Assembly (NCBI RefSeq): GCF_025766255.1
Contig: NW_026516676.1
Location: forward strand, 248,001 to 312,000
From: Zychaea mexicana
Lineage: Eukaryota > Mucoromycota > Mucoromycetes > Mucorales > Lichtheimiaceae
Direction of reading: 5' to 3'
Length of the DNA stretch: 64,000 nucleotides
Shown: positions 43,973 through 55,886 of the stretch, piece by piece
Position numbering within the stretch: position 1 is the first letter of the stretch
Layout of the letters: every line of letters begins with the position of its first letter
The notes under the pieces: model-generated
The model's database searches: none
Told to the model about the DNA's origin: nothing
What the model saw: only the letters and a program-made list of their open reading frames with translations
Position numbers and translations under genes: made by a program

Positions 43973-45219
43973 TTAAGCTAAATCATACACAAACTCATAT
44001 ATATCAATGACTTGAATCATAATGGAATCAATAGAGTCATTGACAAAATCTGATTTCAATTTTGTTAGTTGCCTGATATAGGACAGGATGCCATCTTCCA
44101 TTAATGCCTACATGTGCACTTTTTCCTTACCTTTTCAATATCCATCACAAGCTCATCGACCATTTTTGGCAGCACATCAATACCATCGATGTCACCAACA
44201 GTCCTAAAAATGTTCCATGTTCCTAGATCGAAGAGAGGTCTCATTGGATTCCCAACCATCATTGTGTTGACAGTCAAAGAAAGGGAGAGGCTGTCCCATG
44301 AAAATAAAAAATGTGAAAATTAATAGTTGAAACAGATATTTCTGTATTAATATTTATTCTGTACCGGTACAGTACCTTAATGATTCCTTGAGTCTCTCAT
44401 CTAAATCATATCCTGATTGCTATTGCTGCATAATACTGGCTGACATTCTGTTCAAAATATCGGAGGGAGATACCAAATCCACAAGCTTCTTTTCAACAGC
44501 CGTATCAATCCCGTCAACTGGCTTTGATTCATACTGAAGATGAAGTGAGTAATGCGACTGAACGACCAGTTAACGACCAATCAAAAACTTACTAGACGAA
44601 ACGCCCACAAATAAAGCAACGATCACAAACTGACTTTAAAGTCATCTTCATAACTGGATTCCAGTGATTCTTGTATCTCGTAGAGAGAATCACAATCACC
44701 TTTATGACACAATGATTTTTCTTTTAAAAAGTAAAACTGAATTAAGTCTTAGTTTTTTTTTAAAAAAAACAGGTGCATTTCATACTACCTTATTAGAATC
44801 GGTATCGTCGTCTGCATCTGCTGGCTATGTAATAGATGGAAAGCATAGAGTGAGAAAAAAATCTATAGAGAAGGATATAATTAAATGCCATTAAAAACTT
44901 GTTTGCTTACTTGCTTTTGTTATTTATCGCTTGTTGAAGTGTTCCTTTTTCTACCATATTGCTGTTTCTTTCTATAGTGTGAAGCAATATGATCCTTTAA
45001 CTCGTTCATGGTAGTGTAGTGATTGAGGCATGATAGGCATTCAAAATGTTCCAATATCATTGAATGTGATGCGTCCGAGTTCTTTTTAATGTATACGTAG
45101 TGTTCAGTGTTGTAACGACTTTTGCTATGAGGACGAGGCTCAACATCAACACTGTGATGAGTAAATAGAAGATTTCTTAACTTTCTTGATTCAGTAAATA
45201 GGCAATGAGGTTTAATCAA
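43973..45219 (-). pseudogene. Broken spliced gene of unknown function with N-terminal C2H2 finger
   Basis: Three downstream exons join in phase: 44376..44533, 44131..44290 and 43973..44107, all with GT-AG borders, ending in TAA. They read, for example, DTAVEKKLVDLVSPSDIL, then MVGNPMRPLFDLGTWNIF and VGDIDGIDVLPKMVDEL, then ILSYIRQLTKLKSDFVND. Exon 44376..44533 contains one in-frame TAG. Upstream coding-like fragments lie at about 44789-44824 and 44635-44699. A 99-codon frame (44920-45219) has a C2H2 finger (ECLSCLNHY ... HIASHYRKK) but stops before the next exon. I do not recognise the family. The first codons lie in the arm of the palindrome at 45207. Confidence 0.45.
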
Positions 45220-45867
45220 TAATTTAGTGATTATAAAAAATTCTTAATTTTTTATCAATCACTAGATTATTAAAATTGTATATATCTTTTTATATTTATT
45301 TAAATATTAATTATGTCATAAACAACAACAAACAACAACATTGACATGTTCTTATTTTCTCTATTATTTTTAATATAAAGTTTCACTTGAAATTATAATT
45401 TTACTTTATATATATATATATATTAACCTTTTTTTAACTTTTTTAATGTAGCTGAAGGTAGCTGAATATATTTGATGTAGTAGTAGTGGTCTCTTGAAAA
45501 ATAGTTTATTAATAGAGATTAGCTTGCTACTGCAAGCCTTTAGCCCTGAAAGGGTAATTTCTACCAATAAACTATTTTTAAAGAGACCACTACCACTACA
45601 TCAAATATATTCTGCTACCTTCAGCTACATTAAAAAAGTTAAAAAAAGGTTAATATATATATATATAAAGTAAAATTATAATTTCAAATTAAATTTTATA
45701 TTAAAAATAATAGAAAAAACAAGAACATGTCAATGTTGTTGTTTGTTGTTGTTTATGATATAATTAATATTTAAATAAATATAAAAAGATATATACAATT
45801 TTAATAATCTAGTGATTGATAAAACATTAAGAATTTTTTGTAATCACTAAATTATTGATTAAACCTC
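45207..45867. repeat. Large palindrome 1 (arms about 310 bp, loop under 40 bp)
   Basis: The left arm begins GAGGTTTAATCAATAATTTA and is matched in reverse complement by the right arm ending TAAATTATTGATTAAACCTC. Pairing continues through TAGTGGTCTCTT/AAGAGACCACTA to a short loop near 45519-45555 that itself holds GCTTGC-TACT-GCAAGC. The arms show a few mismatches. A terminal module similar to [20 protein letters not shown] is shared with palindrome 2, which suggests a foldback/MITE family. Confidence 0.85.
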
Positions 45868-45931
45868 TTATAGAAAAGGAATGCCTTTTCTATATAAATT
45901 AGCATAGAGTATTGATGAATAATTATTATAT

Positions 45932-46422
45932 TCATCTAGAGAGTTAAACATAAATCTGATGATTACAAAAAATTCTTAATTTTTTTATCATCTATAATAT
46001 TTATATAGTTATTATAAATAATTTAAAACAAATTGTTTTCTTTTTCTGTTCCTCCTCCTCCTCCTCAAAATAAATAACAATAACAATAATAACAACAAAC
46101 TTTTAATAGGCTTTTTATGTTCTTATTTATATATATTAAAAAACAAATAAAATTGTTGATTGTTATATTTTTTTTCTTTCTGAAAAACATAATTTGTGTT
46201 ACAAATAATTGTTTTTTAATATATATAAATAAGAACATAAAAAGCCTGTTAAGGGTTTGTTGTTATTATTGTTATTGTTATTTATTTTGAGGAGGAGGAG
46301 GAGGAATAGAAAAAGAAAACAATTTGTTTTAAATTATTTATATTAACTATATAAATATTATAGATAATAAAAAAATTAAGAATTTTTTGTAATTATTAGA
46401 TTTATGTTTAACTCTTGATGAC
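45932..46422. repeat. Large palindrome 2 (arms about 210 bp, loop about 60 bp)
   Basis: The left arm (from about 45932, with GAGTTAAACATAAATCTGAT) pairs with the right arm ending near 46422 (ATTTATGTTTAACTC). Matching internal blocks include the CCT repeat (46052-46066) and its GGA complement (46290-46303), and ATGTTCTTATTTATATATATT. The loop is about 46146-46207. It shares the AAAAAATTCTTAATTTTTT terminal module with palindrome 1. Confidence 0.85.
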
Positions 46423-46484
46423 AAATGTAACAACAACTTTTGAGAAGTATGATGGCTGCTATGATATAATATGATGAAAAACGA

Positions 46485-47222
46485 ATGGCTATTGGAAAGA
46501 AAAATAAAGAAAAAGGAACCAGAAAACAAAAAGACTTGACCGCTCATGTCCATATTCCTGTCTTCGTGGCTCTGATGTTGCAGGGCATCCCTATCGGGCT
46601 GTTCGTTCTCTACCTCCTGAATAATGACTCACGAAGTTGCCTACTAACCGGTTTGAAATCTGGTGACCTTGTGCTTAAACTGAGAATGGCTCTATCCAAA
46701 TTTGGACATGTATAGCACTTAGGCCTGTACCGCTCCGTGGAAGGCGGATGGTTCCAAGGCAAAGGCTTTGCTGTATTCATGTTGCCCAACAAGGATAACC
46801 ATTAAGAACGATACGAAACTCTAACGCATTGTATTGATTTCGGCGTCCTTCACTATCATAATCGCGTTTTCTATAGTACCTAGCAATCGATGGGTGATTA
46901 TTGCAGATATTGCTACGCTCAGGATTGCATTATCAAAGATTGTCCCGGTCCTGCTCACAAAGGACATATCTCCATTGCATGTCTGCAACCACGAAACAGC
47001 TACCCCCACAAAGCACCCAAGACGAACCATCCAACTAAACCATCATTTTCAAGAAGAAGGAAGTTCAAGGTGGCTCAAACCACTCCGTTCCCAAGGCAAC
47101 ACGAAAAGACCAGAAGGACCGAATTGCTAATGAGGGTGAACAAGTTGCAAGGTGTTGTTTACGCTGAACACCTTTACTACTATAAAATCTCCGTCATGTC
47201 ATTATCGAGCAGTTTATCGTAG
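46485..47222 (+). mobile_element. LINE ORF1 (gag-like) relic
   Basis: Decayed plus-strand coding text in one main frame reads ALSKFGHV, a stop at 46713-46715, then GLYRSVEGGWFQGKGFAV. After a frame change it continues MGDYCRYCYAQDCIIKDCP and GHISIAC, the zinc-knuckle pair of ORF1 proteins of fungal L1/Tad-like elements. Several stops are present. No reverse transcriptase domain is recognisable downstream before the foldback element. Confidence 0.6.
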
Positions 47223-47731
47223 AGAACAGCCGTCAGAATACTACTTTGAACTCTCCGCTATGGCGAGCCTTTTAGAACTTTGATCTATCGACAACAGTCA
47301 GAAATGTATAGTTTCACACGTTGCATGGAAAATCATCTTGCCGCTTAACACTGGCTACTATACTTCCTCACAAATTCGACAACAGTACCTGCTTAACAAG
47401 AAAGAGAACATTGACGATGCCCACCACTTCCTGTATCAATGCTTCAGGAAATGGACAATCTCGGTGTCAGTTCTCTCAGTTGTACTGCTGATCAATGTAT
47501 CATCCGATATATTACAGAATGGCATCTACTATCTATAGCTCCCTCCGAAACCGCCATATTCATGGTCACACTATCATCGCCTTTATACTTGAAAATATAT
47601 GAAAGGCTCATTGGAAATTACGTTTAAAGTGTGACCTTCGTTCCTCTAAACATCATTTCTTCTCTGCATTCACAACTAAATAGCTTCTATGCATAATCAT
47701 GTATCCCCTTTTATTTTTAAATGCTCAAGCA

Positions 47732-47742
47732 TTTATCACCAC
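47732..47742 (+). repeat. Target-site duplication, left copy
   Basis: TTTATCACCAC is repeated exactly at 48217-48227, flanking the foldback element. The 11-bp length suits Mutator-type (9-11 bp) integration. Confidence 0.8.
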
Positions 47743-48216
47743 AAAATACTTATTCTGCCCCAAATTTAACTTTGAAAGTCAGTTGCGAGAGAGTGTAAAG
47801 ACAGTTGAAAAAAACCGTTAAAGTGTACTTGTCATCTTGTTTCATAAGAGAATTGTATATTTCAACCATATGAAAGGTAAGTAAAGAGAGAACGGGAGAG
47901 GCAAGATCTTACTACTACAATAAGAAAAACAAAAATGGAGGTGAAAAAGGAAGTTGTAAAGAAGTAATAATAACAAACCAAGTTTATTTCTTATATGAAA
48001 AGTGGTTTGTTTTTTACCTCCATTTTTGTTTCTCCTCTTGTAGTGGTAAGATCTTGCCCCTCCCATTCTCTCTTTGCTTACCTTTCATATGGTTGAAATA
48101 TACAATTCTCTTATGAAACAAGATGACAAGTACACTTAAATGTTTTTTCTCAACTGTCTTTACACTCTCTCCCAACTGACTTTCAAAGTTAAATTTGGGG
48201 CAGAATAAGTACTTTG
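47743..48216. mobile_element. Foldback (long-TIR) MITE, 474 bp
   Basis: The element is almost entirely two inverted arms of about 205 bp. The left end reads TACTTATTCTGCCCCAAATT and its inverted copy lies at the right end. The arms include TTCATAAGAGAATTGTATAT and its complement, and ATGGAGGT/ACCTCCAT near the loop (about 47952-48007). The unit is bounded by 11-bp perfect direct repeats, so ends are precise. It has no coding capacity. Arms are diverged at a few positions, so the insertion is not brand new. Confidence 0.85.
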
Positions 48217-48227
48217 TTTATCACCAC
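48217..48227 (+). repeat. Target-site duplication, right copy
   Basis: This is the exact partner of the TTTATCACCAC at 47732-47742. Confidence 0.8.
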
Positions 48228-50528
48228 GGCAAAAAATCTGCGCAATTCAGCGCGAACTCTATATACCGATGCAGCGAACATTGACTGCTATGCTGGCCTT
48301 TTGAATTCGTCAATTCAAGAAAATAGGCGCTATATTATTTCTATGAAATGATTGTTGATGACTTAAGTTGCAAAATTGTCTTCTGTATGATCCCCGTTCT
48401 CATTTCAAATAAACATCTATTCCGCCCTGAACATATTTGGAAAGTGTGTCGTTACACATGCGCTGATTGCGCCGATTTTTTACCGTGGTGAGTAGCAGTG
48501 TAAGAACGCGAAGACCCCATAACATAAGCTATTGATGGCTTCATACTATCCAACTTGGTTGATTTTTTATTTTGGTTCAGCATTACCTGCGTCATCGGCT
48601 ACTTCATGGATCGCTTACTTCTTGGATACACCCGAAGCGATCCATGAATTCATCTTCTTGCTGCTCAACGTCAGCATGTCTTAAAGCCCTGGAGCGGTGC
48701 AGTAGAGGATGTTGGATACCCCGACGTTTCAAATATTCAGTGCAGCACCTTAGTTCCTGTCAACAGCCTGTATAGATAATGATTGATTTTAGTAAGCTAC
48801 ATCTGGCTGGCTGTTACGTCGATGTTGTTGCATTGCTTTAAGGCTCAGATACGACCATCGTAAAAGCGTTTTTTGTTGGTATGATATGTAGACAGTGCAA
48901 GCAGTAGTAAGATACAGACATAAAAAAAATGTTAATATGCCCTTTTGTCGAGCGTCTTGGCAACCAGATGCAGGTGTCAAAAAATTGCTATTTACGCCCA
49001 CACATCAATGCTGATTTCTGGCGCGGAGTCCTTGAGCCGCCGTTGTTCTGCGCCTTTTTTTCCTATAGCAGAAGAAAGACCCATATTCTATACTGTCAAG
49101 TTATGTTTGGGACTAAATCGTTCATGTGGTAAGGTTATGGCTCAAAAGGCCAGACTGTTATCTGTTTCTGAAATGTGAGTGAAAGCTCTTTTATAACTTT
49201 TGCTATTTGAATGGTAGTGTGAAAAAGTCGGTCTGAGTCTACATATTATAGAAAGATGGGTATCATATATAATGACAATGGATGTGTGAGCAGGGCGCGG
49301 TAAGCTTGTCTTGATCGGTTTTTCCTTTTGTTTATATCCTTTTTGACCGGTTAGCATATTGTGCTGATCAGTACTTTGGGTTGTTTGACTTGGTTACCTA
49401 CTCAATTACTCATCCAGACGGCGCGATACATAATCATGCGCTTTATACATAGCTTTGTAAATGTACAGTGGTTATTCTTCTTTTATGTAGAAATCTATAC
49501 ACTGTGTTTTGTTAATTTTTAAATTTCCTCTTTCTCATATTTTCTGCTTTTCGGCGGAAGATGCAGACTATTTACAACAAAAAGACAACATGAATAAGTC
49601 ATGCGACATAGCAGCTCATGGTTACCATCACCAAAATCACCGAATAGTGCATAATCGGGTGCGAAGAGGAGATACTAATTTATAATTAAAGGCACTGCAT
49701 CAAGGTGCCTTACTATGCAGCAGTCGATCCTTCGGCATCATTTCCTAGATTTCATTGGCTCTATTGACTGCTAGGACATTGAATAGGATCTGCCGCTGCA
49801 TGAATCATTGTAGATTCGCCGAGACGCGGGCAGGGCTGTAGTGGTTCGGAATTCAACTCCCTATGTGTAGTGCGTATCAGATATCAGGTATTGCTTAAGT
49901 AGAAACCAGAAAAGTCGGGAGCACTGAATCAATGCCTGTCATAAATAGTTGCTGTGGGAAGCTGATGATTGTTCCCGGATGCCATGAAGCTTTTTGGTAG
50001 GTTATCGTTGCTATCGATCGATGCTGCTGGCAACGCATTCCCGTCAATTGTTTTCATGATGAATTCACAAAGAGCACTACAGTATTAACGCTGGTTAAAC
50101 TGGGACTACATAAGGTGTTAATGACGCTATCTATTACTACTCGCTACATTGCAGAAGATGTATAATTACATATTGTCCAATAATGCTACATTATCAATGA
50201 TGCGGTAGAGCTGTTGGTCAGTCCAAGATCTAAAAACATGATTTTTCTGATAATCAGCTGTAAAATCATCTCCAATGCAATCAGATACATTATATCTTCC
50301 ACAGGGAAAGGGATGGAAAACCCATCGATGCATATAGAACGGTTATCTGCGTTGGTGACGCAATTTTGAGGCCTATGCCGTACCAGCGAGAGCGCGTAGC
50401 GGAGCCAAGAAAGCACGCCAAGCATGTAAGCTTCCCAGCGTCTTTCTTTCCTCTCTCACTCTTATTTTTTTCCACTCAACTTATATACAAACACACATAT
50501 TCTGTCAACCCCGGTTTAGAAATAAACA
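48228..50528. other. Gene-poor region between the transposon island and SNF7
   Basis: No supportable gene is seen. A perfect 14-bp inverted repeat (TTCATGGATCGCTT at 48603-48616, complement at 48635-48648, 18-base loop) stands out. The last 100 bases before SNF7 are pyrimidine-rich, as in other leaders here. Confidence 0.4.
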
Positions 50529-51631
50529 ATGAATCTGTTTTTTGGTAAAGCAAAGTCGAAAACAACTGCCAAGGATGCCATAATCAAATTACGAGAAACT
50601 TTGGACATGTTGGAAAAACGAGAAGCGTTTCTCGAAGGCAAATCAAACAACGAACTTAAAATCGCCAAGCTGAATGCTACCAAGAATAGAAGATGTAAGT
50701 CTGTGCGCAAAATGCATAAGGCTGACTCTGTATAGACATGGCTTTGATTCCCTTACCCTCGGAACTTACTGTATATATGCGTGTATTATGTGTGTAGTGG
50801 CATTGCAAGCATTGAAGCGAAAAAAGGTGTTCGAAGCCAATATCGAAAAGATCAATGGAGCTCGCATGACTATTGAAACACAAATGATGGCAATTGAAAG
50901 TGCCAATGTCAACTTGGAGACTATGGGCGCTATGCGTGCTGGTGCAGAGGCTATGAAGAATATCCACGGATCAATGTATGTTGTCGGGCTGGTGTTACTA
51001 CGGATTAGAAAAAAAGAGAGAGGTGGGGGGTTGCTCTTTAGATGAACGTAAAGCGTGTGCTGCATACGCCAGTTGACGGGGAGAAGAGGGATGTGTTGTA
51101 AGACTCTCCGTATTTTAGCGTGGTTCATGCATTAACGCGGTGATAAATTTCTTATTATCAGGGATGTCAACACTGTTGATTCAACCATGGACGATATCCG
51201 TGACCAGATGGACATTGCCACCGAAATCTCGGAGGCTATATCTAGACCGGTTGGCGAAGAGTTGGATGAGGTAATGAACTAGGATTGTACTGACTTTATG
51301 ATAAATGTGCATAGCGAGAAACTAAAAAATTTGAGAAAAACCATTACCTAGGATGAACTGCTTAACGAGCTTGAGGAATTAGAGCAGGAAGAACTGGATG
51401 CCAAGATGCTCGATACACCAGCGCCAGCTATGGATACGCCCGATGTACCTATTCACGAACCTGGTAAGTTCCTTGACTTCAAGAACATAATGATTTCTAG
51501 GGGCGTGGTGGAAATTAGAGATTTGTAACTTACTGCAAAACTGATTTACCATAGTCGCAAGAAGAAGGAAGTCGGAAGAGGAAGAAGAGGCAGAGCTCAA
51601 GGCATTACAAGCAAGCATGGCGCCTATGTAA
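50529..51631 (+). CDS. SNF7: ESCRT-III subunit Snf7 (Vps32/CHMP4)
   Basis: The model is join(50529..50694, 50798..50975, 51162..51270, 51352..51463, 51555..51631), 213 residues, phases consistent. It starts MNLFFGKAKSKTTAKDAI, the amphipathic N-terminus typical of Snf7. Helices 1-2 follow (LDMLEKREAFLEGKSNNEL, then ALQALKRKKVFEANIEKI), then helix 3 (ANVNLETMGAMRAGAEAM), and the acidic C-terminal half with the VDSTMDDIRDQMDIATEI motif and a terminal MIM1-like helix (EAELKALQASM). Snf7 polymerises at endosomal membranes during multivesicular-body sorting. The length is close to the usual 220-240. Confidence 0.94.
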
Positions 51632-52047
51632 AAAGCAACGGCGACGATTAATTATGGGCTATTATATCTCTTTCTGTCTCTCTCCCTTCCGTATCCTTTC
51701 CATTCCCTACTTTGCACACATCCTCTTGATCTTTACGACTTTCCTATATCGCTTGTCCACACACATACTCACTTACTCACTCGCCTATTTACATATATCA
51801 CACTCATCTTCCCTTCTTTGATTGTTTCATTACTCGGGGGAAATCTGGTCAGGCTTAGCTTTTCTGTATGTTTCTTTCTTGGGGTAGGATCAAAAGCTCG
51901 ATCGGATTTGTACCTACTATATATCTTCTTTTCCTGTTGTTATCTTTCGTGTCAAACAATGTTCAAGCCTGCTGTTGCTGACATTCAAATCACATGAATT
52001 TATCGTTGGGACATACATATTTTTGAGTTGCAACCAGGCAACCAAAA
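51632..52047. other. 3' region of SNF7 and upstream region of the lipid kinase gene
   Basis: This C/T-rich segment with repeated CACTCA-like words (51755-51785) contains no other gene. Confidence 0.4.
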
Positions 52048-52068
52048 ATGACAACGTTCCTTTTGTAA
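52048..52068 (+). other. Short upstream ORF before the sphingoid-base kinase
   Basis: A six-residue frame (ATG ACA ... TTG TAA) ends four bases before the proposed start ATG at 52073. If the leader includes it, it could lower translation of the main frame. Transcript start is unknown. Confidence 0.3.
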
Positions 52069-52072
52069 TATT

Positions 52073-54148
52073 ATGCTTCATTCTTTAAAGTTGGCCAATG
52101 GCCCAAACACAGTCCAACTTACTTATGATGGTCTTGGCCTTCGTATTGAAGGAGGCGGTGTTGACGTTGAGCAAAAGTGTACGCACCACCTACCACGCCA
52201 TTTACTCAAACGAAAAGCAGAATTCCACACTCACTAACATTATATTTTTTATTAAACAACAGCTAGCAAGCGTTCATTCTTGGACTTGACAATCGTGCCC
52301 ATCGCCAAAGTTAATGTCTTGAACTTATGCTTCGATAATGACACACACCTACTCAAAGTTCATGCTCTTATTCCTCGGCAACATGCCGTACCAGAGTCTC
52401 CTTTGGACCTGTGCGTTTTTCGTTGCTCAGTTGACCAGAGCAAAACGACTGAGACACAGACTTTTTGCCAAGCAGTCATGGGCCATGTTTATGAAGGTAG
52501 AATATCGTATACAATATATGATATCACAGCCAAAAGCTAAGCTCTGTCATTGCTACTGTCTTTAGGTATTCCTGTTGGTCGACGTCTTAAAGTGCTTGTC
52601 AATCCTTTCAGCGGTCAGGGCCACGCGAAAAAGATATTCAAAGAAAAGGTTTCTCCTGTGTTTGAGAGTGCTCAATGCAAAGTAGACTATCAAGGTATAT
52701 AAAGAAAGGAAAAGGAAAGAACAGACCTGATTGATTAGTGTGAAATTTGCTAATGTGATAAAAACGTAGAAACGGAGTATCAAGGCCATGCTGTTGAGAT
52801 TGCCCGGGAATTGGATATTGATGCATATGACGCTATTGTTACTGTCAGTGGTGATGGCATCATTCATGAAGCGATTAATGGCTTTTCTCAAAGACCGGAT
52901 GCACGCGCAGCATTGAAAAAGGTTCCTCTCGGTGTTATTCCTGGTGGAACTGGAAATGCTCTCAGCATTTGTATGTTGGGTGAAAAGCTGGGTTTCGATC
53001 CTATCCACACTGCCCGTCAAATCATTAAAGGTAACACTTTTGAGACGTCAAAGAAACTAGTTGAGGTGTTATGGTACTTAATCACCATACAATCATCTGT
53101 AGGAAAGAACATGTCGTTTGACCTTTGCTCTGTCACGTATGATGACCATCAATACATATCCTTCCTGTCCCACAACTATGGTATCACTTCTTACGCCGAT
53201 TTGGCAACTGAGAATATGCGGTATGTAACATCCTATTTTTCGATCATTTTCCTTTACATTTGTGCAGCCTAAGGCAGGCTCACGCACTCAATAATAGTAA
53301 CTCTTGTCGACTACTGCTAGATGGATGGGTGATACGCGCACGATCGTTGGCCTCCTTCAACAAATCTTCAAGGGTGAAAGCTACCAATTGGAAGCTGCTG
53401 TTCAAATAGTGGAAGCCAACAAGGACAAAATCAAAAGTAACTTTCCCTCTGCAACGCAAATTCCGGATAGTGGAGACAATGGACCGATTCAAGATACTAT
53501 TCCAGCCCTTACCGAACCTGTCCCCGAAGATTGGACTGTTATCAAGGGCGATGTATCGCTCTTCCTAACCAGCAAGACACCATGGTTGGCGCGTGGTATG
53601 TTGAGTCATCCTTGTGCCGAACCAAACGACGGACTGCTGGATTTGTTCCTTGTTAGAAGCAACCACAGTCTATTTTCCAAACTGGATATGTTTGGTAAGG
53701 TCGAAACTGGACATCAAATCGATTCTGATGCCGTAAGTTGAAAATAATTACTTTGAGCAATTCCTTGTCTTGTTTATGTATAAATAACATGATCTTGCCT
53801 TTGCTGTACTAGGTCGAATATTATAAAATCAAGGCATTTCGTCTGACACCAATTGCTAAGGCTGGCAAAAAGGTTTACGTTGCGATCGATGGTGAGCACG
53901 CGCCAGCAAAGACTTTCCAAGTCCAAGTCCACCCAGGTCTTGGCTCTGTATTGAGCTTATATCCCAATTATGCCAATGCTCGTACATGGCGTCCATCGAG
54001 CGTATCGACCCGTTCGTCCCGCTCCTTCAAAGACAAACTTTCGTCAATGGGCGACAAGCTTCGCAACACCTGTGCTTACATTCTGTCACTCATCCGTAAC
54101 TACTTCCGCAACTTCCGTAATCTCTTCAGACGCACATCCGTCAGATAA
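52073..54148 (+). CDS. LCB4: Sphingoid long-chain base kinase (Lcb4/Lcb5-like)
   Basis: The model is join(52073..52178, 52263..52496, 52566..52694, 52770..53030, 53103..53220, 53321..53732, 53813..54148), 531 residues, phases consistent. The diacylglycerol/sphingosine-kinase catalytic domain is seen in LKVLVNPFSGQG, the nucleotide loop VTVSGDGIIHEAINGF and LGVIPGGTGNALS. Further conserved blocks are TENMRWMGDTR, ARGMLSHPCAEPNDGLLDL and KKVYVAIDGEHAPAKTF. The C-terminus is Ser/Arg-rich and basic. The enzyme phosphorylates sphingoid bases at membranes. Exon 1 (MLHSLKLANGPNTVQL) is supported by phase and position only. Confidence 0.91.
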
Positions 54149-55886
54149 TTGAAGTCCCTTCGTTAAATTATTTGTTCTCTGTCATAATACCACTTATCCA
54201 CTTGTCCTGTTTCTTTTTTTTCATTACTATTATTTCATTCTATAAAAAAGTATCTCCGTGCAAAGTTTCTCTTTACATTGTTCCTGTTCATCATCCACTA
54301 AAGGAACGATGAAAAGCTTTGGTGTTGACATGACAGTCTAGTAGGGTTAGCTCGCTAGCAATACTTAGACAATGAGTAAACCAGCTTTCCGGAGTACCAG
54401 CGGAAATTCCTGGGCTTACATTTTGACCAATCAGAAGGCTGTATAAGAATCCTTAAAACAGCCAATGACAGCTCTGAATAAGCTTTTACGTGTAACACTC
54501 AAAATACTGCTGCATGACATTGCTGTAATTTTAACTTGATCGAGTAATGATCGCGTCGTTTCACCATCATATGCCGTAGTAGTGTCTCTAGTTGAAAGAA
54601 ATGAAACGCATAATATCAACGACAATAATTGCAGAGGTTACAAAGGGTCATAGGTGCAAGGACATTACTTTTATGCAATGCCATTTGTCTATACAAGATC
54701 CTTTTAAAATGCGTAACGAATTTGCGTAACTGATACACGATTTATCACTTACGTTTTGATCGCTGATAGAATGTTTGTATGGTAGACTAAGTTGTATGCT
54801 CAGTAAAAAAAAGCAGCGTTAGAAGAAGGGATCCCTTTGTGTCCACAATGGAAACCTTGTGAGTGGTATGATCAAAAAGATTATAAAAGTAGCATACTGC
54901 ACGACTCATCGAGACGTAGGCTTTTCTTCCTGATTTCTTTCGCGCTAGCCCCGCATTTTTTATTTTGGCCTTTTGTACGTATGCATTCATAACATTCTGT
55001 TATTGCAGTAGCTGTTTGATCGTCACGATGAGTGATTCTTTATTTGCAACTAATAGTCTAACGTTCTTTTCGGTTTTTTCTCTAAAGTTTTGTCTGTCTC
55101 GCTCTCTCGCTCTCTCTCTCTCTCTCGCTCTTTCTCGGGCTCTGACCTACACAGGGTAGCGTCATGTGGGTTGTGCTTTTATGCTGTGAAGCTGTGGGAT
55201 ATAAAACTGTGTGAGAAGTTGTCATTCGTGTAAGAATTATCAGTTCTGATACTTCGTTATTATAATCGGTTGTATAGCCCACTTCTGAAGAGCAGGGCTC
55301 TGGTTGAGTCCTGCATTGCCCGGCGGCGCCTTCACACTCGGTAAGTGCATCTAGCACGACGATGATCCCTTATCAACGATTAAGCCCTCCCTGACCTTTT
55401 TGTATTACCGATATAGTGAGGATGACTTACCCTGTCCGCAGTGTGCGTAGAAAGCTCGTAAGTACTCTTGGGTATTTTCATGGGTGTTACTTTTCTATTC
55501 AAAATTACTGTTATTAGGCCCAGACATGTTTTGCAGGCCTAGTAAAAAGAGGGAGGTGTGTTCGCCCCAAACACATCTCCTGCAGTTTCATGTGCAGCCA
55601 TGAAAGCAAATTCGTTTCTCTCTATCATAACAAACATTTATATCCGTAAATATGTGTTTGTTTATATTTCTTTTCTTATCCTCAGAAATCCATTTTTCCG
55701 TAAATGCAGATACAGGCTATTTCAGCACCTTGGATACAGTACAGAAGTAGGAGATGAATTAATTATTGTTAACGTGCATATCTCTAATGCGATATTAGCA
55801 GCAACACATTCAACAGTAGCAATGATAATAGCAAAAGTAGTCTAATTAAAGGGAATTTAATAACCATTAAAGTGGTTCTATGTATC
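54149..55886. other. Intergenic region, no gene seen
   Basis: Only short unconserved frames are present on either strand. A CT microsatellite lies near 55101-55135. A region at 55260-55330 has GC-rich dyad sequence but does not fold into a convincing tRNA. Confidence 0.4.
55101..55135. repeat. CT microsatellite
   Basis: This is an interrupted CT run (CTCTCTCGCTCTCTC type). Confidence 0.75.

Noticed and set aside
55260..55330. Possible tRNA-like segment (GGTTGAGTCC-like box)
   Set aside because: No matching A box and no cloverleaf acceptor pairing could be found by eye.
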